The translations under genes and the position numbers were made by a program. This document shows, piece by piece, positions 8,297 to 18,550 of a stretch of 64,000 nucleotides of DNA. A model generated the notes under the pieces. It was not told where the DNA came from and did not search any database. It was given only the letters and a program-made list of their open reading frames with translations. Source of the stretch: Brucella haematophila (GTDB taxonomy: Bacteria; Pseudomonadota; Alphaproteobacteria; Rhizobiales; Rhizobiaceae); NCBI RefSeq assembly GCF_005938105.1, contig NZ_VCPE01000004.1, positions 186,001-250,000 on the forward strand, read 5' to 3'. Each line of letters opens with the position of its first letter. The first letter of the stretch is position 1.

Positions 8297-9174
8297 GACC
8301 GCGACCCTCCGCGAATTTCCGAATAGAGATAGGGAATGATGATCGAGAAGATCATCGCCAGCATGACAATCGCCGACGAAGCGCCGATACCCATCTGGTT
8401 ACGGGTGAACGTATAGGAATACATGAATGTCGCCGGGAGTTCGGTCGCCTGTCCCGGTCCGCCGCCGGTCAGTGCTATGACAAGATCGTAGGCCTTGATC
8501 GCCAGATGCGCCAGCACCACGAAGGCCGACAGAAAAACCGGGCGCATCAAGGGAATGATGATGCGGCGATAGATCGTGCCGGTCGAAGCCCCGTCAATCT
8601 GGGCCGCCTTGATGATTTCATTGTCGACACCACGCAGGCCTGCAAGGAACATGGCCATCACGAAACCCGACGATTGCCAGACAGCGGCGATCACCAGGCA
8701 GTAGATCGCCATGGTGTTGCTCTTGATCCAGCCGAAGGTAAAGCTTTCCCAGCCCCACAGATGCATGGTGTTTTCAAGCCCGATACCGGGATCGAGAAAC
8801 CACTTCCATGCCGTGCCGGTCACAATGAAGGACAGGGCCATCGGATAAAGATAGATCGGACGCAAAAAGCCTTCGCCGCGGATCTTCTGATCGAGCAGAA
8901 TGGCCAGAAACAGGCCAATCACCGAGCAGATGATGATGTAGAGCGACGCGAAGATCGCCAGATTGGTGATCGCCCGCCACCAATGTGGCAGTGCCCAGAG
9001 TTTCTCATAATTGGACAATCCCACGAAGCCATAGGATGGCAGCATGCGGCTGTTGGTCAGCGAAAGCACGCCTGTATAGATGATAAACCCGTAGACGAAG
9101 ACGAGGACGATCAGGAAGCTTGGAGCCAAGACCAGCTTGGGGATGATTTCCTGCAATCGGCTGTTACGCTGCAT
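8293..9174 (-). CDS. Sugar ABC transporter permease (MalF type)
   Basis: A 293-residue permease with six predicted membrane segments, beginning at LVLAPSFLIVLVFVYGFIIYTG. The EAA loop IIKAAQIDGASTGTIYRRIIIPLM is near 194-217. It pairs with the overlapping MalG-type gene to form the channel of the sugar importer. It is separated from the binding-protein gene by 285 bp that contain a terminator hairpin. Confidence 0.92.
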   Translation of the reverse strand: MQRNSRLQEIIPKLVLAPSFLIVLVFVYGFIIYTGVLSLTNSRMLPSYGFVGLSNYEKLWALPHWWRAITNLAIFASLYIIICSVIGLFLAILLDQKIRGEGFLRPIYLYPMALSFIVTGTAWKWFLDPGIGLENTMHLWGWESFTFGWIKSNTMAIYCLVIAAVWQSSGFVMAMFLAGLRGVDNEIIKAAQIDGASTGTIYRRIIIPLMRPVFLSAFVVLAHLAIKAYDLVIALTGGGPGQATELPATFMYSYTFTRNQMGIGASSAIVMLAMIFSIIIPYLYSEIRGGSRS

Positions 9175-9413
9175 ATTTGCGCCACCCAGTTTGCGCCGCT
9201 CGTGATGCCCTTTGAACGGGCATTCGAGACGATCGTTTCAGCGGCATTTATGCATGACCGGAGAACGACCCGGCTGCAAAATGCGTTGGTCCAACGATGC
9301 CTTCACCGGTTCCGATGGAACCATGCAAGACAACATCATGCAATGCTTGTTCTGAATTCCGAAATGCTGCTCCGGCTGGCTGTAAGGCGCTCTTCTCGCA
9401 CCTCGGGCCGGAT

Positions 9414-9446
9414 AAAAAACGTCCGGGAGGTTTAAACTCCCGGACG
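9414..9446 (-). terminator. Terminator/attenuator between the sugar-binding-protein gene and its permeases
   Basis: On the minus strand a 10-bp GC-rich stem (9420-9429 with 9437-9446) is followed by a run of T (plus-strand AAAAAAC at 9414-9420). It lies just after the binding-protein stop and before the two permease genes. Partial read-through would yield excess binding protein. Confidence 0.85.
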
Positions 9447-9459
9447 CCTGTTCAGCGTA

Positions 9460-10728
9460 TTACTTCGCAGCAGCGACAGCCGAGACGAGTTCCTTGACAG
9501 CATCTTCAGAAGAAAGCTGTCCGTTGAACTCGCGGGTCACCACGTCGTAAATCGCATTCTTGACGGCGGCAGGATTGGCGTAGCCGTGCGCCATGGAACC
9601 GAGCATCGTGCCCTTGCCATCAGCTTCCTTCAGATCCGCGATGGCCTTCTTGCCGCAAGCATCGAAAGCAGTATCCGGCACGTCGGTGCGTGCAGGAGCC
9701 GAACCCTTGACCACATTGAAGGCCGACTGGAAGGTCGGGCTTTCAACAGCCGAAGCCATTTCCATCTGAGCCGGGATCTTGTCGTCAGCAACCTTGAACA
9801 TCGCGAACATGTCGGAGTTGAAGGTTACTGCGCCCTGCGTGCCCGGATAGCGCATGCAGACGAAATCTTCGCCCGGCTTCTTGCCAGCCTTCACGAATTC
9901 GCCCTTGGCCCAGTCACCCATGAACTGCAGACCGGCCTTGCCTTCGATAACCATGGCCGAAGCCAGGTTCCAGTCGCGACCAGAGAAGTTGTCATCGACA
10001 TAGCTGCGCAGCTTGGTCATGCGGTCGAAAGCCTGCTTCATCGTATCGCTGCCCAGGGTTTCCGGGTCGAGATCGACGAAAGCCTTCTTGTAGAAGTCGG
10101 TGCCGAACGAAAGAACGACAGCGTCAAAGATCGTCGCATCCTGCCAAGGCTGGCCACCATGCGCGATTGGCGTGATGCCCTGTTCCTTGAACTTGTCGAG
10201 AAGCGCAATCAGCTCATCCCAGTTTGCCGGTTCCTTGCCGCCTGCCTTGTCGAGCGCGGCCTTGTTGATCCACATCCAGTTGGTGGTGTGGACGTTCACA
10301 GGTGCAGCAATCCAGTGATCTTCATACTTGGCGAATGCCTGCAACGGAGCGGGAATAACCTTGTCCCAGCCTTCCTTGTTGGCAACTTCGTCGAGATTGC
10401 CGAGAGCGCCCTGCTCGGCCCAGTCGCGAATGTCGAAGCCGAGCATCTGCACGGCAGTCGGCGCGTTGCCAGCGGTAACGCGAGCGCGCAGAACGGTCAT
10501 GGCTTCGGTGCCGCCGCCGCCTGCAACAGGCATGTCGGTCCAGCTGATGCCCTTCTTTTCGAGGTCCTTCTTGAGAACGTCGAGCGCGGCAGCTTCACCG
10601 CCAGCGGTCCACCAGTGCAGAACTTCAACGTTCTGCTTGGCATCAGCAGCGTTTGCGACAGGCGCCATTCCGGCGAGCAAAGCGCAGGCAGCCGTACCCA
10701 TAGCGGCGAGTTTCAGAAGTTTATGCAT
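9460..10728 (-). CDS. Sugar ABC transporter substrate-binding protein (glucose/mannose type)
   Basis: A 422-residue periplasmic protein with a Sec signal peptide ([25 protein letters not shown], cleaved about residue 27). The mature start [22 protein letters not shown], with HWWTAGGE and the later [14 protein letters not shown] and GDWAKGEF, matches the glucose/mannose-binding GtsA-like proteins of Pseudomonas and Thermus. That suggests hexose import, by family only. The ATG at 10728 follows a GGGAGGT site; a longer frame from 10749 would put seven extra residues before the signal peptide and is unlikely. Confidence 0.9.
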   Translation of the reverse strand: MHKLLKLAAMGTAACALLAGMAPVANAADAKQNVEVLHWWTAGGEAAALDVLKKDLEKKGISWTDMPVAGGGGTEAMTVLRARVTAGNAPTAVQMLGFDIRDWAEQGALGNLDEVANKEGWDKVIPAPLQAFAKYEDHWIAAPVNVHTTNWMWINKAALDKAGGKEPANWDELIALLDKFKEQGITPIAHGGQPWQDATIFDAVVLSFGTDFYKKAFVDLDPETLGSDTMKQAFDRMTKLRSYVDDNFSGRDWNLASAMVIEGKAGLQFMGDWAKGEFVKAGKKPGEDFVCMRYPGTQGAVTFNSDMFAMFKVADDKIPAQMEMASAVESPTFQSAFNVVKGSAPARTDVPDTAFDACGKKAIADLKEADGKGTMLGSMAHGYANPAAVKNAIYDVVTREFNGQLSSEDAVKELVSAVAAAK

Positions 10729-11340
10729 GTCTACCTCCCGTAGAAACAAACGAAACTTGTTACACCGGATCGCCGTGCCGGGAATCCCGTCCCGACCGCG
10801 CAGCTATCCGTTTTGAATTTCCTTCGTCCTGTCCGCGCCTTGAGGCGCAAACTGAAACCGGTCGCTCCATACAACCGGCTCCTCCTCATTCACTGCCGCA
10901 ACCCGATGCAGAGAGATGATCTCCGCCGGATACCCCGGCCAACTGACGCGACGTCCTCCGATGTCCTCCAAACCATCTTTACGCCGCCTCACCCCAATTG
11001 ACAACGTTGTCTTTTATGAATGAACCGCATCCACCAGACAAGATGTATTGCCTAGGATAGGCTGAAACCCGGGATAGGTGTCAATATCCCCGATATGATA
11101 AATAGCGAGAAATTTAATCGATTAAAATTTTAAGTAGCATTCTGCGAACAATTTCTTATGAGAAATGAGGCGTTTAGGCTCTTTTCCGAGGCTTGGCAGC
11201 CATCACCTAACCCCTTGAATGACAGCGAACCAAAAATGCCGATACCCGTTCTTTAATGGGATAAAAATCCTGTGAAATGGCTGGACAAGCTCGCGACGCC
11301 CACTTAATTTGACAGGGCTTACGCAATAGTGCGTGGGCTT
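10729..11340. promoter_or_regulatory. 612-bp divergent intergenic region with two palindromes
   Basis: No gene is visible. It contains a perfect 14-bp palindrome TTTAATCGATTAAA at 11113-11126, with the central CG typical of LacI-family operators, and a second dyad ATTTCT-TATG-AGAAAT at 11151-11166. A TTGACA-like -35 word occurs in the stretch just upstream of the FMN riboswitch, but no good -10 follows at normal spacing. The palindromes could serve the sugar transporter promoter, the riboflavin gene promoter, or both. Confidence 0.45.
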
Positions 11341-11496
11341 GTTCTCGGGGCGGGGTGAGATTCCCCACCGGCGGTATGGAAAGCGATTTCCGAGCCCGCG
11401 AGCGCCTGAAAGACGAAGCTGATTCGCTTCATCAATCAGGGTCAGCAGATCCGGTGAGATGCCGGAGCCGACGGTATAGTCCGGATGAAAGAGAGC
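11341..11496 (+). promoter_or_regulatory. FMN riboswitch (RFN element) upstream of ribH
   Basis: The conserved RFN aptamer is complete: GGGGCGGGGTGAGATTCCCC, CACCGGCGGTA, AGCCCGCGAGCG, GATCCGGTGAGATGCCGGAG and CCGACGGTATAGTCCGGATG occur in order, and the closing helix pairs TTCTC near 11342 with GAGAG near 11491. FMN binding lowers expression of the downstream lumazine synthase. The expression platform (11497-11577) includes a GCGTC/GACGC hairpin and the ribH ribosome site GAGGA, fitting control of translation start or premature termination. Confidence 0.96.
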
Positions 11497-11562
11497 AAAA
11501 GAGCGTGACGAATTGCGTCTTCCGACGCGAGTAATGCGTTCCTTTGTGCGCCCTGATTCTAG

Positions 11563-12054
<492 letters not shown>

Positions 12055-12065
12055 TCATTGATCGG

Positions 12066-12090
12066 GACGGCCCTGCCCTGCGGGGCCGTC
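12066..12090. terminator. Hairpin between convergent ribH and fdhD
   Basis: An 8-bp GC stem (GACGGCCC at 12066-12073, GGGCCGTC at 12083-12090). There is no real T tract, so termination on either strand is plausible but not certain. Confidence 0.5.
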
Positions 12091-12092
12091 AC

Positions 12093-12902
12093 TCAATCGG
12101 TCACAATTCGCTCGCCATGCGTATAGACGTCGAATTCCTCGCCGCGCACGATGGCGACAAGAGTGAGATTGGCCTCTTCCGCCGTCCTGATGGCAAGAGC
12201 CGTCGGCGCTGAAATAGCCGCCAGCACAGGCGCGCCAAGCTTCACTGCCTTTTGCACCATTTCAACAGATACCCGGCTCGTGATCACTGTTATGCCGTGG
12301 TCCGTTTCAGCCCCATCGCGCGCCAGAGCGCCAACGAGCTTATCCAGCGCATTGTGCCGACCGACATCCTCACGCGCAGCGATCAAACCTTGCTGCGGCC
12401 TGTAAAAGCCTGCGGCATGAACAGAATGGGTCATCGCATTCAATTGCTGTTCGCGCCCCAGCGCGGCCATCGCCACAGCAATGGCGCTCGCCGAAAAGCG
12501 CTGCTTGTCCGCCTTGAGTGGTGTTACCGGGCGTAGAGCCTGCTCGATGGAATCGATGCCGCACAGGCCGCAACCAACAGGGCCTGCCATGAAGCGGCGA
12601 CGCGCCGCCAGCCGCTGTTCCGGCAACTCGGCAAGGCGCATCTGTACATCAACCCCTTGCGCGAAAGCGACAAGCTCGATGCTTTCGATCTGACTGGCAT
12701 CATCGATAATGCCTTCGGTCAGACTGAACCCGACAGCGAAATCCTCCAGATCGGAGGGCGTCGCCATCATCACAGCCTGTGTGGAACCATTATAGCTCAT
12801 CGCGACGGGCACCTCCTCGGGAACGGCGCGGTGCCCTTCCTGGAAGCCCGAAACGCGATGTGCAAGGCGCACCACATCCTGACTGATCTTGGGTATCGTC
12901 AT
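12093..12902 (-). CDS. fdhD: Formate dehydrogenase accessory sulfurtransferase FdhD
   Basis: A 269-residue cytoplasmic sulfurtransferase that passes sulfur from a cysteine desulfurase to the Mo-bis-MGD cofactor of formate dehydrogenase. The sulfur-carrying Cys pair lies in GPVGCGLCGIDS, GFSLTEGII precedes it, and REDVGRHNALDKLVGA is the FdhD hallmark, followed by SRVSVEMVQKAVKLGAPVLAAISAPT. The ATG at 12902 gives a normal family start (MTIPK); a frame from 12926 adds eight residues. No formate dehydrogenase genes are in this window. Confidence 0.93.
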   Translation of the reverse strand: MTIPKISQDVVRLAHRVSGFQEGHRAVPEEVPVAMSYNGSTQAVMMATPSDLEDFAVGFSLTEGIIDDASQIESIELVAFAQGVDVQMRLAELPEQRLAARRRFMAGPVGCGLCGIDSIEQALRPVTPLKADKQRFSASAIAVAMAALGREQQLNAMTHSVHAAGFYRPQQGLIAAREDVGRHNALDKLVGALARDGAETDHGITVITSRVSVEMVQKAVKLGAPVLAAISAPTALAIRTAEEANLTLVAIVRGEEFDVYTHGERIVTD

Positions 12903-13068
12903 GTCACTCGCCTGCTGGTTTCGCATCCCGACATATTGCTACAGTTTGATGTGGCATCATATCGGGTTTTATGTAAGGTGCCAGCGAACAGGCATGCAGC
13001 ACAAAGCATTTCGGCCATGGCCGAATACAATTTTGTGTATGAAAGGCAGCGCCGATAGCGAGGATAAA

Positions 13069-13413
13069 ATGGATATTCGCCAGATCGACGACAATTACTC
13101 AGTCTCAGGCCAGATTTCGCCCGACGACGTGCGCGACATTGCGGCAGAAGGTTTTCAGACAATCATCTGTAACCGTCCGGACGGCGAAGGCGGCCCGGAA
13201 CAGCCGGATTTTGCCGAGATTGCCCGCGTAGCAGAGAAAGCTGGCCTCGCCACCTATTACATTCCGGTGGTTGGCGGCCAGCTGACGCAGGATGATGTCG
13301 ATGCCATGGCGGCAGCACTCGACGAAGCGGAAGGCCCGTTCTTCGCCTATTGCCGCTCGGGCGCCCGCTCTACGAATATTTACGGGATCGTGCAGAGCCA
13401 AAAGCGCGGATAA
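13069..13413 (+). CDS. DUF442 / Blh-type sulfurtransferase-like phosphatase domain protein
   Basis: A 114-residue stand-alone protein of the family (TIGR01244) found as the N-terminal domain of Blh (beta-lactamase-hydrolase-like) proteins. It has a phosphatase/rhodanese-like fold: ISPDDVRDIAAEGFQTIICNRPDGEGG at the start and the active-site loop YCRSGARST (Cys about residue 97, CX4R). Blh homologues take part in sulfide detoxification and biofilm control, but here the beta-lactamase-fold partner is absent. The ATG at 13069 is chosen; the longer frame runs back into the fdhD promoter region. Confidence 0.85.
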   Translation: MDIRQIDDNYSVSGQISPDDVRDIAAEGFQTIICNRPDGEGGPEQPDFAEIARVAEKAGLATYYIPVVGGQLTQDDVDAMAAALDEAEGPFFAYCRSGARSTNIYGIVQSQKRG

Positions 13414-13482
13414 AGAACGAGCGCAGGCTATATGGGCGGTGAGTGCGCAAGGGCATTGTTTCAGTTCTTGCAAACATAAGGC

Positions 13483-13839
13483 TCACCGTCCCGAAAGTCG
13501 CGTACGACGACCGAAGACGCCCTGCTGATTATGTGCGCAGTACTGGCGATAATAGGACAGACCGGCGCGAACCACAGTCGCGACGACGCCACCGGCGACG
13601 AGCACCCAGCCGAGCGCCTGCACCCAGTTGAACGTATCCAGTCCACCGCTCAGCGCAACGACCACAACACCGGCCCACAAAAGGGCAGCCGTGCGGCGCC
13701 AGAACACCGGGTTGAGTTCATCGAAAACCGCCTTCCACAGTGAGTGGACAAGGCAGGCGAAGAAGAGAGCCGCGGCCAGCCCGATGTTGAGCAATTCGAC
13801 CGGGAGCCATTGCTGCGAAGTAAGCATAATATCCATCAT
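13483..13839 (-). CDS. Small membrane protein of unknown function
   Basis: A 118-residue protein with about three hydrophobic segments (LLNIGLAAALFFACLVHSLW, ALLWAGVVVVALSGG, ALGWVLVAGGVVATVVRAG) and a basic C-terminus. I do not recognise a family. It converges on the DUF442 gene. The start could be any of the Met codons at 13839, 13836 or 13827. Confidence 0.6.
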   Translation of the reverse strand: MMDIMLTSQQWLPVELLNIGLAAALFFACLVHSLWKAVFDELNPVFWRRTAALLWAGVVVVALSGGLDTFNWVQALGWVLVAGGVVATVVRAGLSYYRQYCAHNQQGVFGRRTRLSGR

Positions 13840-14308
13840 CCAACTTAAGCCGCGATACGTCTGGTTAAAGCCGCCACTTGGCTTTTCCTTCCGAACCGAA
13901 GGTATTGTTTAGGTTTATATCCAGGCATCTTGCTTTCTAACAAAAACCGATTTTGTTTCTTGCTCGATGCTTCAGCCCCATTGAGCTGTCAATTTGTGGC
14001 TTCAACGTGTTAGAAGCACGGAAAGCTCCATGTAATAAATTCACTTATTATTGCGATCACGCGAAATATCGTGTTGAAAACATTATACTATCCCGGCTAC
14101 CCTCCGCTGCGTCAGCCGCTGCAATCCCCTTGATAGTCTTGGACAATTCGCCTTCAAGCAATGCGTGCGCAGGCACGCGTGCCGCGCTCTATAAGCGCGT
14201 CACGCTACTGTCATGTAACAGCGTTGTAACAATTTGGCAGAGTATTCAGCCCCTGAGCCGGGGCCAGAACGTCGGGTTATTCACAGCGCCAAGCAAGTCG
14301 GCTCGTTC
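13840..14308. other. Intergenic stretch without a recognisable gene
   Basis: About 470 bp separate the small membrane protein start from the end of the GGDEF-EAL gene. I see a direct repeat of TGTAACA (14214-14220 and 14225-14231, 11 bp apart, one helical turn) and a GCGTGC/GCACGC hairpin at 14163-14178. There is no ribosome site followed by a plausible frame. Confidence 0.35.
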
Positions 14309-16657
14309 TCACTCGTCCACCAACTTCTTGTAGGGAACGTTATCCGACGGATCGGCAGCCCCCGGCGTGTGCGCTGGACGCCCGAACAGGAAGCCCTGCA
14401 CCTGTGCGCAGCCCTCCTCGATCACCATGCGGTGCTGATGAAAGTTCTCGATGCCTTCCGCGACAACTGGCAGATCAAGGCTGCGCCCAAGTCCGACGAT
14501 AGCGCGCACAATGGCGTGGGAGCTGACATCCGTTTCCATCGTATTGATGAAGCTGCGATCAATCTTGATCTTGTCGAATGGAAAGCTCTGGAGATTGTTG
14601 AGCGAAGAATAGCCTGTGCCGAAGTCGTCCATCACGATGCGCACGCCGAGTTTCTTGATACGGCGCAGCAATTCCAGCGTCGTGGGCCTGTCCTTGATAA
14701 GTGCGGCTTCCGTAACTTCCAGTTCCAGCCGGTAAGCGTCGAGACCGGTTTCATCCAGAACGGCAGCAACTGTTTCGGGTAGATTGGTCAACCGGAACTG
14801 GATCGGAGACACATTGACGGCAATCGTCAAATGACGGTCCCATGTCGCCGCTGTGCGGCACGCTTCCCGCAGCACCCATTCGCCAAGGGCGATAATCACG
14901 CCGGTTTCCTCGGCAATCGGAATGAATACTTCCGGCGGGATCGATCCGCGTTCGGGGTGGGTCCAGCGCAGCAGCGCTTCATAGCCCTTGCAGGAACCGT
15001 CGGCAGTTCCGATCAGCGGCTGATAGGCGATGGTGATCTGACCGCGTGACATGGCCTGACGCAGATCAGCTTCAAGTTGCCGTCTCTCGGTGATCTCGCG
15101 ATCCATTTCCGGCGAATAGAATGCGACCATGCCCTTGCCGCTGGTCTTGGCGCGATAAAGCGCGACGTCTGCGGCATGGCGGAGCGTTTCCGCATCGCTG
15201 CCATCGGCCGGATAGATCGCAACGCCGATACTGACACCAACCGCCGTCTGGTCGGCGATCATATTCATCTCCGACTTGAATTCTTCCAATATCCGCTCGG
15301 CAAGCTTGCGGGCGCCGGAAGGTTGCGGCACGCCCACTTGCAGGATGACGAACTCGTCGCCGCCAATGCGGGCCGCCGTATCGACACCACTGATCGTGCG
15401 CCGCAGAATATTGGCAACGGTTTTCAGCACCCGATCGCCTTGCGCATGGCCGAAAATATCGTTCACCGCCTTGAACCGGTCGAGATCCAACGCGAAAACG
15501 GCGCAACGCTGCTGCGAACGCCCGCCAACCGCATTGCTCAGCCGCTGCTCGAAAAAGGCGCGATTGGGAAGATCGGTCAGCGCATCATGGTTCGCCATAT
15601 GCTCGATCTGGCGTTGCGCGGCACGCTTTTCCGTCAGGTCGCGCACGGCAAGAACCTCACAGGCCTTGCCCTGATATTCAATCGTGTGGACGGCGAGTTC
15701 GAAAATCCGCTCGTCATTTTCCTGTCGTGGCTTCGCCTCGACAGCCGCCTGACGCGGTGCGGCAGCAGGCAGACCATCCGCCGTGAGCAACAGATCTTCC
15801 GGCGAACGTCCGACCAGCGCCTTTTCATTGCTGTTCATCAGTCGGGAGAAACGCGCATTCACTTCGACAATCCGGTCATCGCGGATGACGGCGAGGCCAT
15901 CCAGCGTCGCATTCGCAAAGCCTTTCAAATCCGTCATATAACGGTCGATGAACACGGCGGCGACCGTCATGAACGCGATGAAGCAAGACACAGTCGCAAC
16001 AGCACCGACAATCCACATGCGGCCCGTGCCAAGCGGATCAGCCGCCGGCAGGCTTGGGTCAGGGATCAGCGTAGTCGACGACATGGTGGTAAAATGCAAA
16101 ACGCAGATCGAGCCGACGCCGAGAACAGTCGCCAGGGAAAGACGCATCCAGCGCCCTGACATGCGCATCGCTTCGAAAGCGCCAGCGAGCAGCAGCGTGG
16201 AGACGACAGCGCCGACAATAATCGGCATCGGATCAAACTGCACGGTAGCAGCCGCATTGATGGCGGACATGCCGGTAAAGTGCATCGCGGCGATAACCAG
16301 CGCACCGCAAAGCCCGGCCAGCAGATTTGCTTTCAAGCTGCTAAAGTCGAACAGGCGCAGCACGACCCAGAAACCGGCAATCGCAATAATCGCTGAAAGC
16401 GTCGTGATGACAAGATCGAACTCGAGCGCCACCGTGCCCTGATAGGCCAGCATCGCCACGAAATGTGTGGCCCAGACGCTCAAACCACCAGCAAAAGCGG
16501 CAGTCGCAAGCCAGCTGTCACGACGATGGTCGGCACATTCTCCCGCTCGCGCGAGCAAAAGAAAAAACGCAAAAACGCCAATAAGGGAAATGACCGCAGC
16601 CAGAACGACGATGGGTCTGTCATGTTGGACGGATATGCATTCTATAACTTTGAACAT
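14309..16657 (-). CDS. MHYT-PAS-GGDEF-EAL cyclic-di-GMP regulator
   Basis: A 782-residue integral-membrane signalling protein. Residues 1-240 form seven membrane helices with three MHYT-type motifs (WATHFVAM, AAMHFTGMSA, LHFTTMSS), a proposed sensor of O2, CO or NO through copper. A PAS-like segment (NATLDGLAVIRDDRIVEVN) follows near 250. The GGDEF domain (about 350-510) keeps ARIGGDEFVIL. The EAL domain (about 530-775) keeps YEALLRW, NVSPIQFR and MDDFGTGYSSL. Both catalytic motifs look intact, so it may both make and break c-di-GMP, with one activity gated. It stands alone in its transcription unit. Confidence 0.94.
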   Translation of the reverse strand: MFKVIECISVQHDRPIVVLAAVISLIGVFAFFLLLARAGECADHRRDSWLATAAFAGGLSVWATHFVAMLAYQGTVALEFDLVITTLSAIIAIAGFWVVLRLFDFSSLKANLLAGLCGALVIAAMHFTGMSAINAAATVQFDPMPIIVGAVVSTLLLAGAFEAMRMSGRWMRLSLATVLGVGSICVLHFTTMSSTTLIPDPSLPAADPLGTGRMWIVGAVATVSCFIAFMTVAAVFIDRYMTDLKGFANATLDGLAVIRDDRIVEVNARFSRLMNSNEKALVGRSPEDLLLTADGLPAAAPRQAAVEAKPRQENDERIFELAVHTIEYQGKACEVLAVRDLTEKRAAQRQIEHMANHDALTDLPNRAFFEQRLSNAVGGRSQQRCAVFALDLDRFKAVNDIFGHAQGDRVLKTVANILRRTISGVDTAARIGGDEFVILQVGVPQPSGARKLAERILEEFKSEMNMIADQTAVGVSIGVAIYPADGSDAETLRHAADVALYRAKTSGKGMVAFYSPEMDREITERRQLEADLRQAMSRGQITIAYQPLIGTADGSCKGYEALLRWTHPERGSIPPEVFIPIAEETGVIIALGEWVLREACRTAATWDRHLTIAVNVSPIQFRLTNLPETVAAVLDETGLDAYRLELEVTEAALIKDRPTTLELLRRIKKLGVRIVMDDFGTGYSSLNNLQSFPFDKIKIDRSFINTMETDVSSHAIVRAIVGLGRSLDLPVVAEGIENFHQHRMVIEEGCAQVQGFLFGRPAHTPGAADPSDNVPYKKLVDE

Positions 16658-16858
16658 AACACGCCCCCGCTTTCATTTGTGCAAGGCCGCCGCCGGCCCT
16701 GACCGAAGCATTTTTGTGTTTTTGCTATACAACGCATAATTGTTTAGCCCAGACTACTTAAGCAATTATAAATCCGACCTAAAAGTGCATCGGATACCAA
16801 AGTGTAAGGTCTATACTTAATTCGCTTACTATATTAGATAGTAGTAATATTATCGAGC

Positions 16859-18547
16859 TTATTTGCCAACCCTGCGACCAACACGGGCAAGCAGGATAAC
16901 CGGCACAATGCCGATGACGACAATTGCGAGTGCCGCAATTGACGCTTCTTCATATGTACCGCGCGCCGCCTCGCCGTAAAGATGCGTTGCGAAAGTTTCC
17001 ATATTGAGCGGGCGCAGCAGCAATGTTGCTGGCAACTCTTTTACGCAATCCACAAAAACCAGCAATCCGGCAGCAACAATGGCCGTTTTGGAGAGCGGCA
17101 GGTGAATAGAGCGAAACGTCGCCGTCACGCTGCGTCCAAGGGTGCGTGACGCGTGATCAAGCGACAGCGGAATGCGCTCCAACCCCGCATCAATCCCGCC
17201 AGCGGCAATGGCCATAAACCGAACGCCGTAGGCATAAACCACCGCAGCGCCCGAACCGATCAGGATCAGACCGGCAGGCACGCCGAAGAAATATCCCGCC
17301 AGTTGGTTGAAGACATGATCGAAACTGCCGGAAACGACCAGAATGCCGATGGCGATTACCGTACCCGGCGCAGCATAGCCCATGGTCGACAGGCGGTAGA
17401 ACCAGCGGGAGGCCGCTCCCGGAAACAGACGCACTGCATAAGCCACCATCATGCCACAGACCAGCACGATCGCTGTCGCAATCGACGCCAGCAATATGGT
17501 GTTGAACGCCTCCCCTGCGAGACGCGGCGATATGCCTGCAAAGCGCGCACGCTTGACCGCTTCGACGAGCAGATAAAGGGCGGGGCCAACGAAGCCAATG
17601 ATGACTGGCAAGAACCCGAGCGCGAGCAGCCACAGGCCTCTTGCGGTGGAAACCTTTGACGGCTCGAAACCGCGCGAATGGCGTATGTTAGAGGCAAAGC
17701 GTTGCTTGCGCCGCGCCCAGCGTTCCAGTGAAACCAGCGCCACCACGATCAACAGCAAGGCCAGCGCGAGTTGCGCCGCGCCCGGCAGATCGGACCGGGT
17801 GATCCATGTTGTGTAGATGGATACGGTTAGCGTGCGAACGCCAAGAAATTCCGCAGCGCCAACGTCATTCAGCGTTTCCATCAAGGCGAGGCTTACACCA
17901 ACGGCAACCGCCGGGCGCGCCAGCGGAAGCGCCACCCGCCAGAAAATGCCGCGACGGCTGACGCCGAGCGTCCGCGCCGCATCCATGAGACTGGCCGACT
18001 GGGTAAGAAACATCGCCCGGGTCGGGATATAAACATAAGGATAGAGCACAAAGCCCAGCAGCAGAATGCAGCCGGTCATCGAGCGAATATCTGGCAAGCG
18101 AAACTGACGCGGACTGTCAAAGCCCAATACGTAGCGGATCGCGCCTTGCACCGGCCCTATCGGATGAAGAATATCAAGATAGGCATAGGCGACAATGTAA
18201 GTCGGCACCGCCAGCGGCAGCAGCAGCGCCCATTCCAGAATACCGCGCCCGCGAAAGTCATAGGCCGTCACCAGCCACGCCATCGACGTCCCGACGAGTG
18301 CTGCAATACAGCCAACGCCGAGCAGCAAAATGACCGTATCGGCAAAGGCTGTCGGCAATAATGTGGAGAGCAGATGCTGCCACAGACCTGCCGAACCTTG
18401 CAAAGCCTCGCGAGCAAGCGCCAGAACCGGCAGGAAAACGAGGATAGCGATCACCGCCGCGGCCCAAAGCCAGACACGCCCCGCCCTTGAGGGCCGGAAA
18501 AGCGAATGTCGTGCTGTGGCGGGCATATTTGTCATCGTGCTCGTCAT
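16859..18547 (-). CDS. Ferric iron ABC transporter permease (FbpB/AfuB type)
   Basis: A 562-residue double-domain permease with about 12 membrane segments and two EAA loops (SLMDAARTLGVSRRGIFWRVALPLARPA about 170-197; HASRTLGRSVTATFRSIHLPLSKTA about 465-490). Two-domain permeases of this kind serve Fe3+ importers. It is the last of three leftward genes (ATPase, binding protein, permease). A frame from 18565 would start inside a hairpin, so the ATG at 18547 is preferred, though neither has a good ribosome site. Confidence 0.9.
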   Translation of the reverse strand: MTSTMTNMPATARHSLFRPSRAGRVWLWAAAVIAILVFLPVLALAREALQGSAGLWQHLLSTLLPTAFADTVILLLGVGCIAALVGTSMAWLVTAYDFRGRGILEWALLLPLAVPTYIVAYAYLDILHPIGPVQGAIRYVLGFDSPRQFRLPDIRSMTGCILLLGFVLYPYVYIPTRAMFLTQSASLMDAARTLGVSRRGIFWRVALPLARPAVAVGVSLALMETLNDVGAAEFLGVRTLTVSIYTTWITRSDLPGAAQLALALLLIVVALVSLERWARRKQRFASNIRHSRGFEPSKVSTARGLWLLALGFLPVIIGFVGPALYLLVEAVKRARFAGISPRLAGEAFNTILLASIATAIVLVCGMMVAYAVRLFPGAASRWFYRLSTMGYAAPGTVIAIGILVVSGSFDHVFNQLAGYFFGVPAGLILIGSGAAVVYAYGVRFMAIAAGGIDAGLERIPLSLDHASRTLGRSVTATFRSIHLPLSKTAIVAAGLLVFVDCVKELPATLLLRPLNMETFATHLYGEAARGTYEEASIAALAIVVIGIVPVILLARVGRRVGK

Positions 18548-18550
18548 AAT

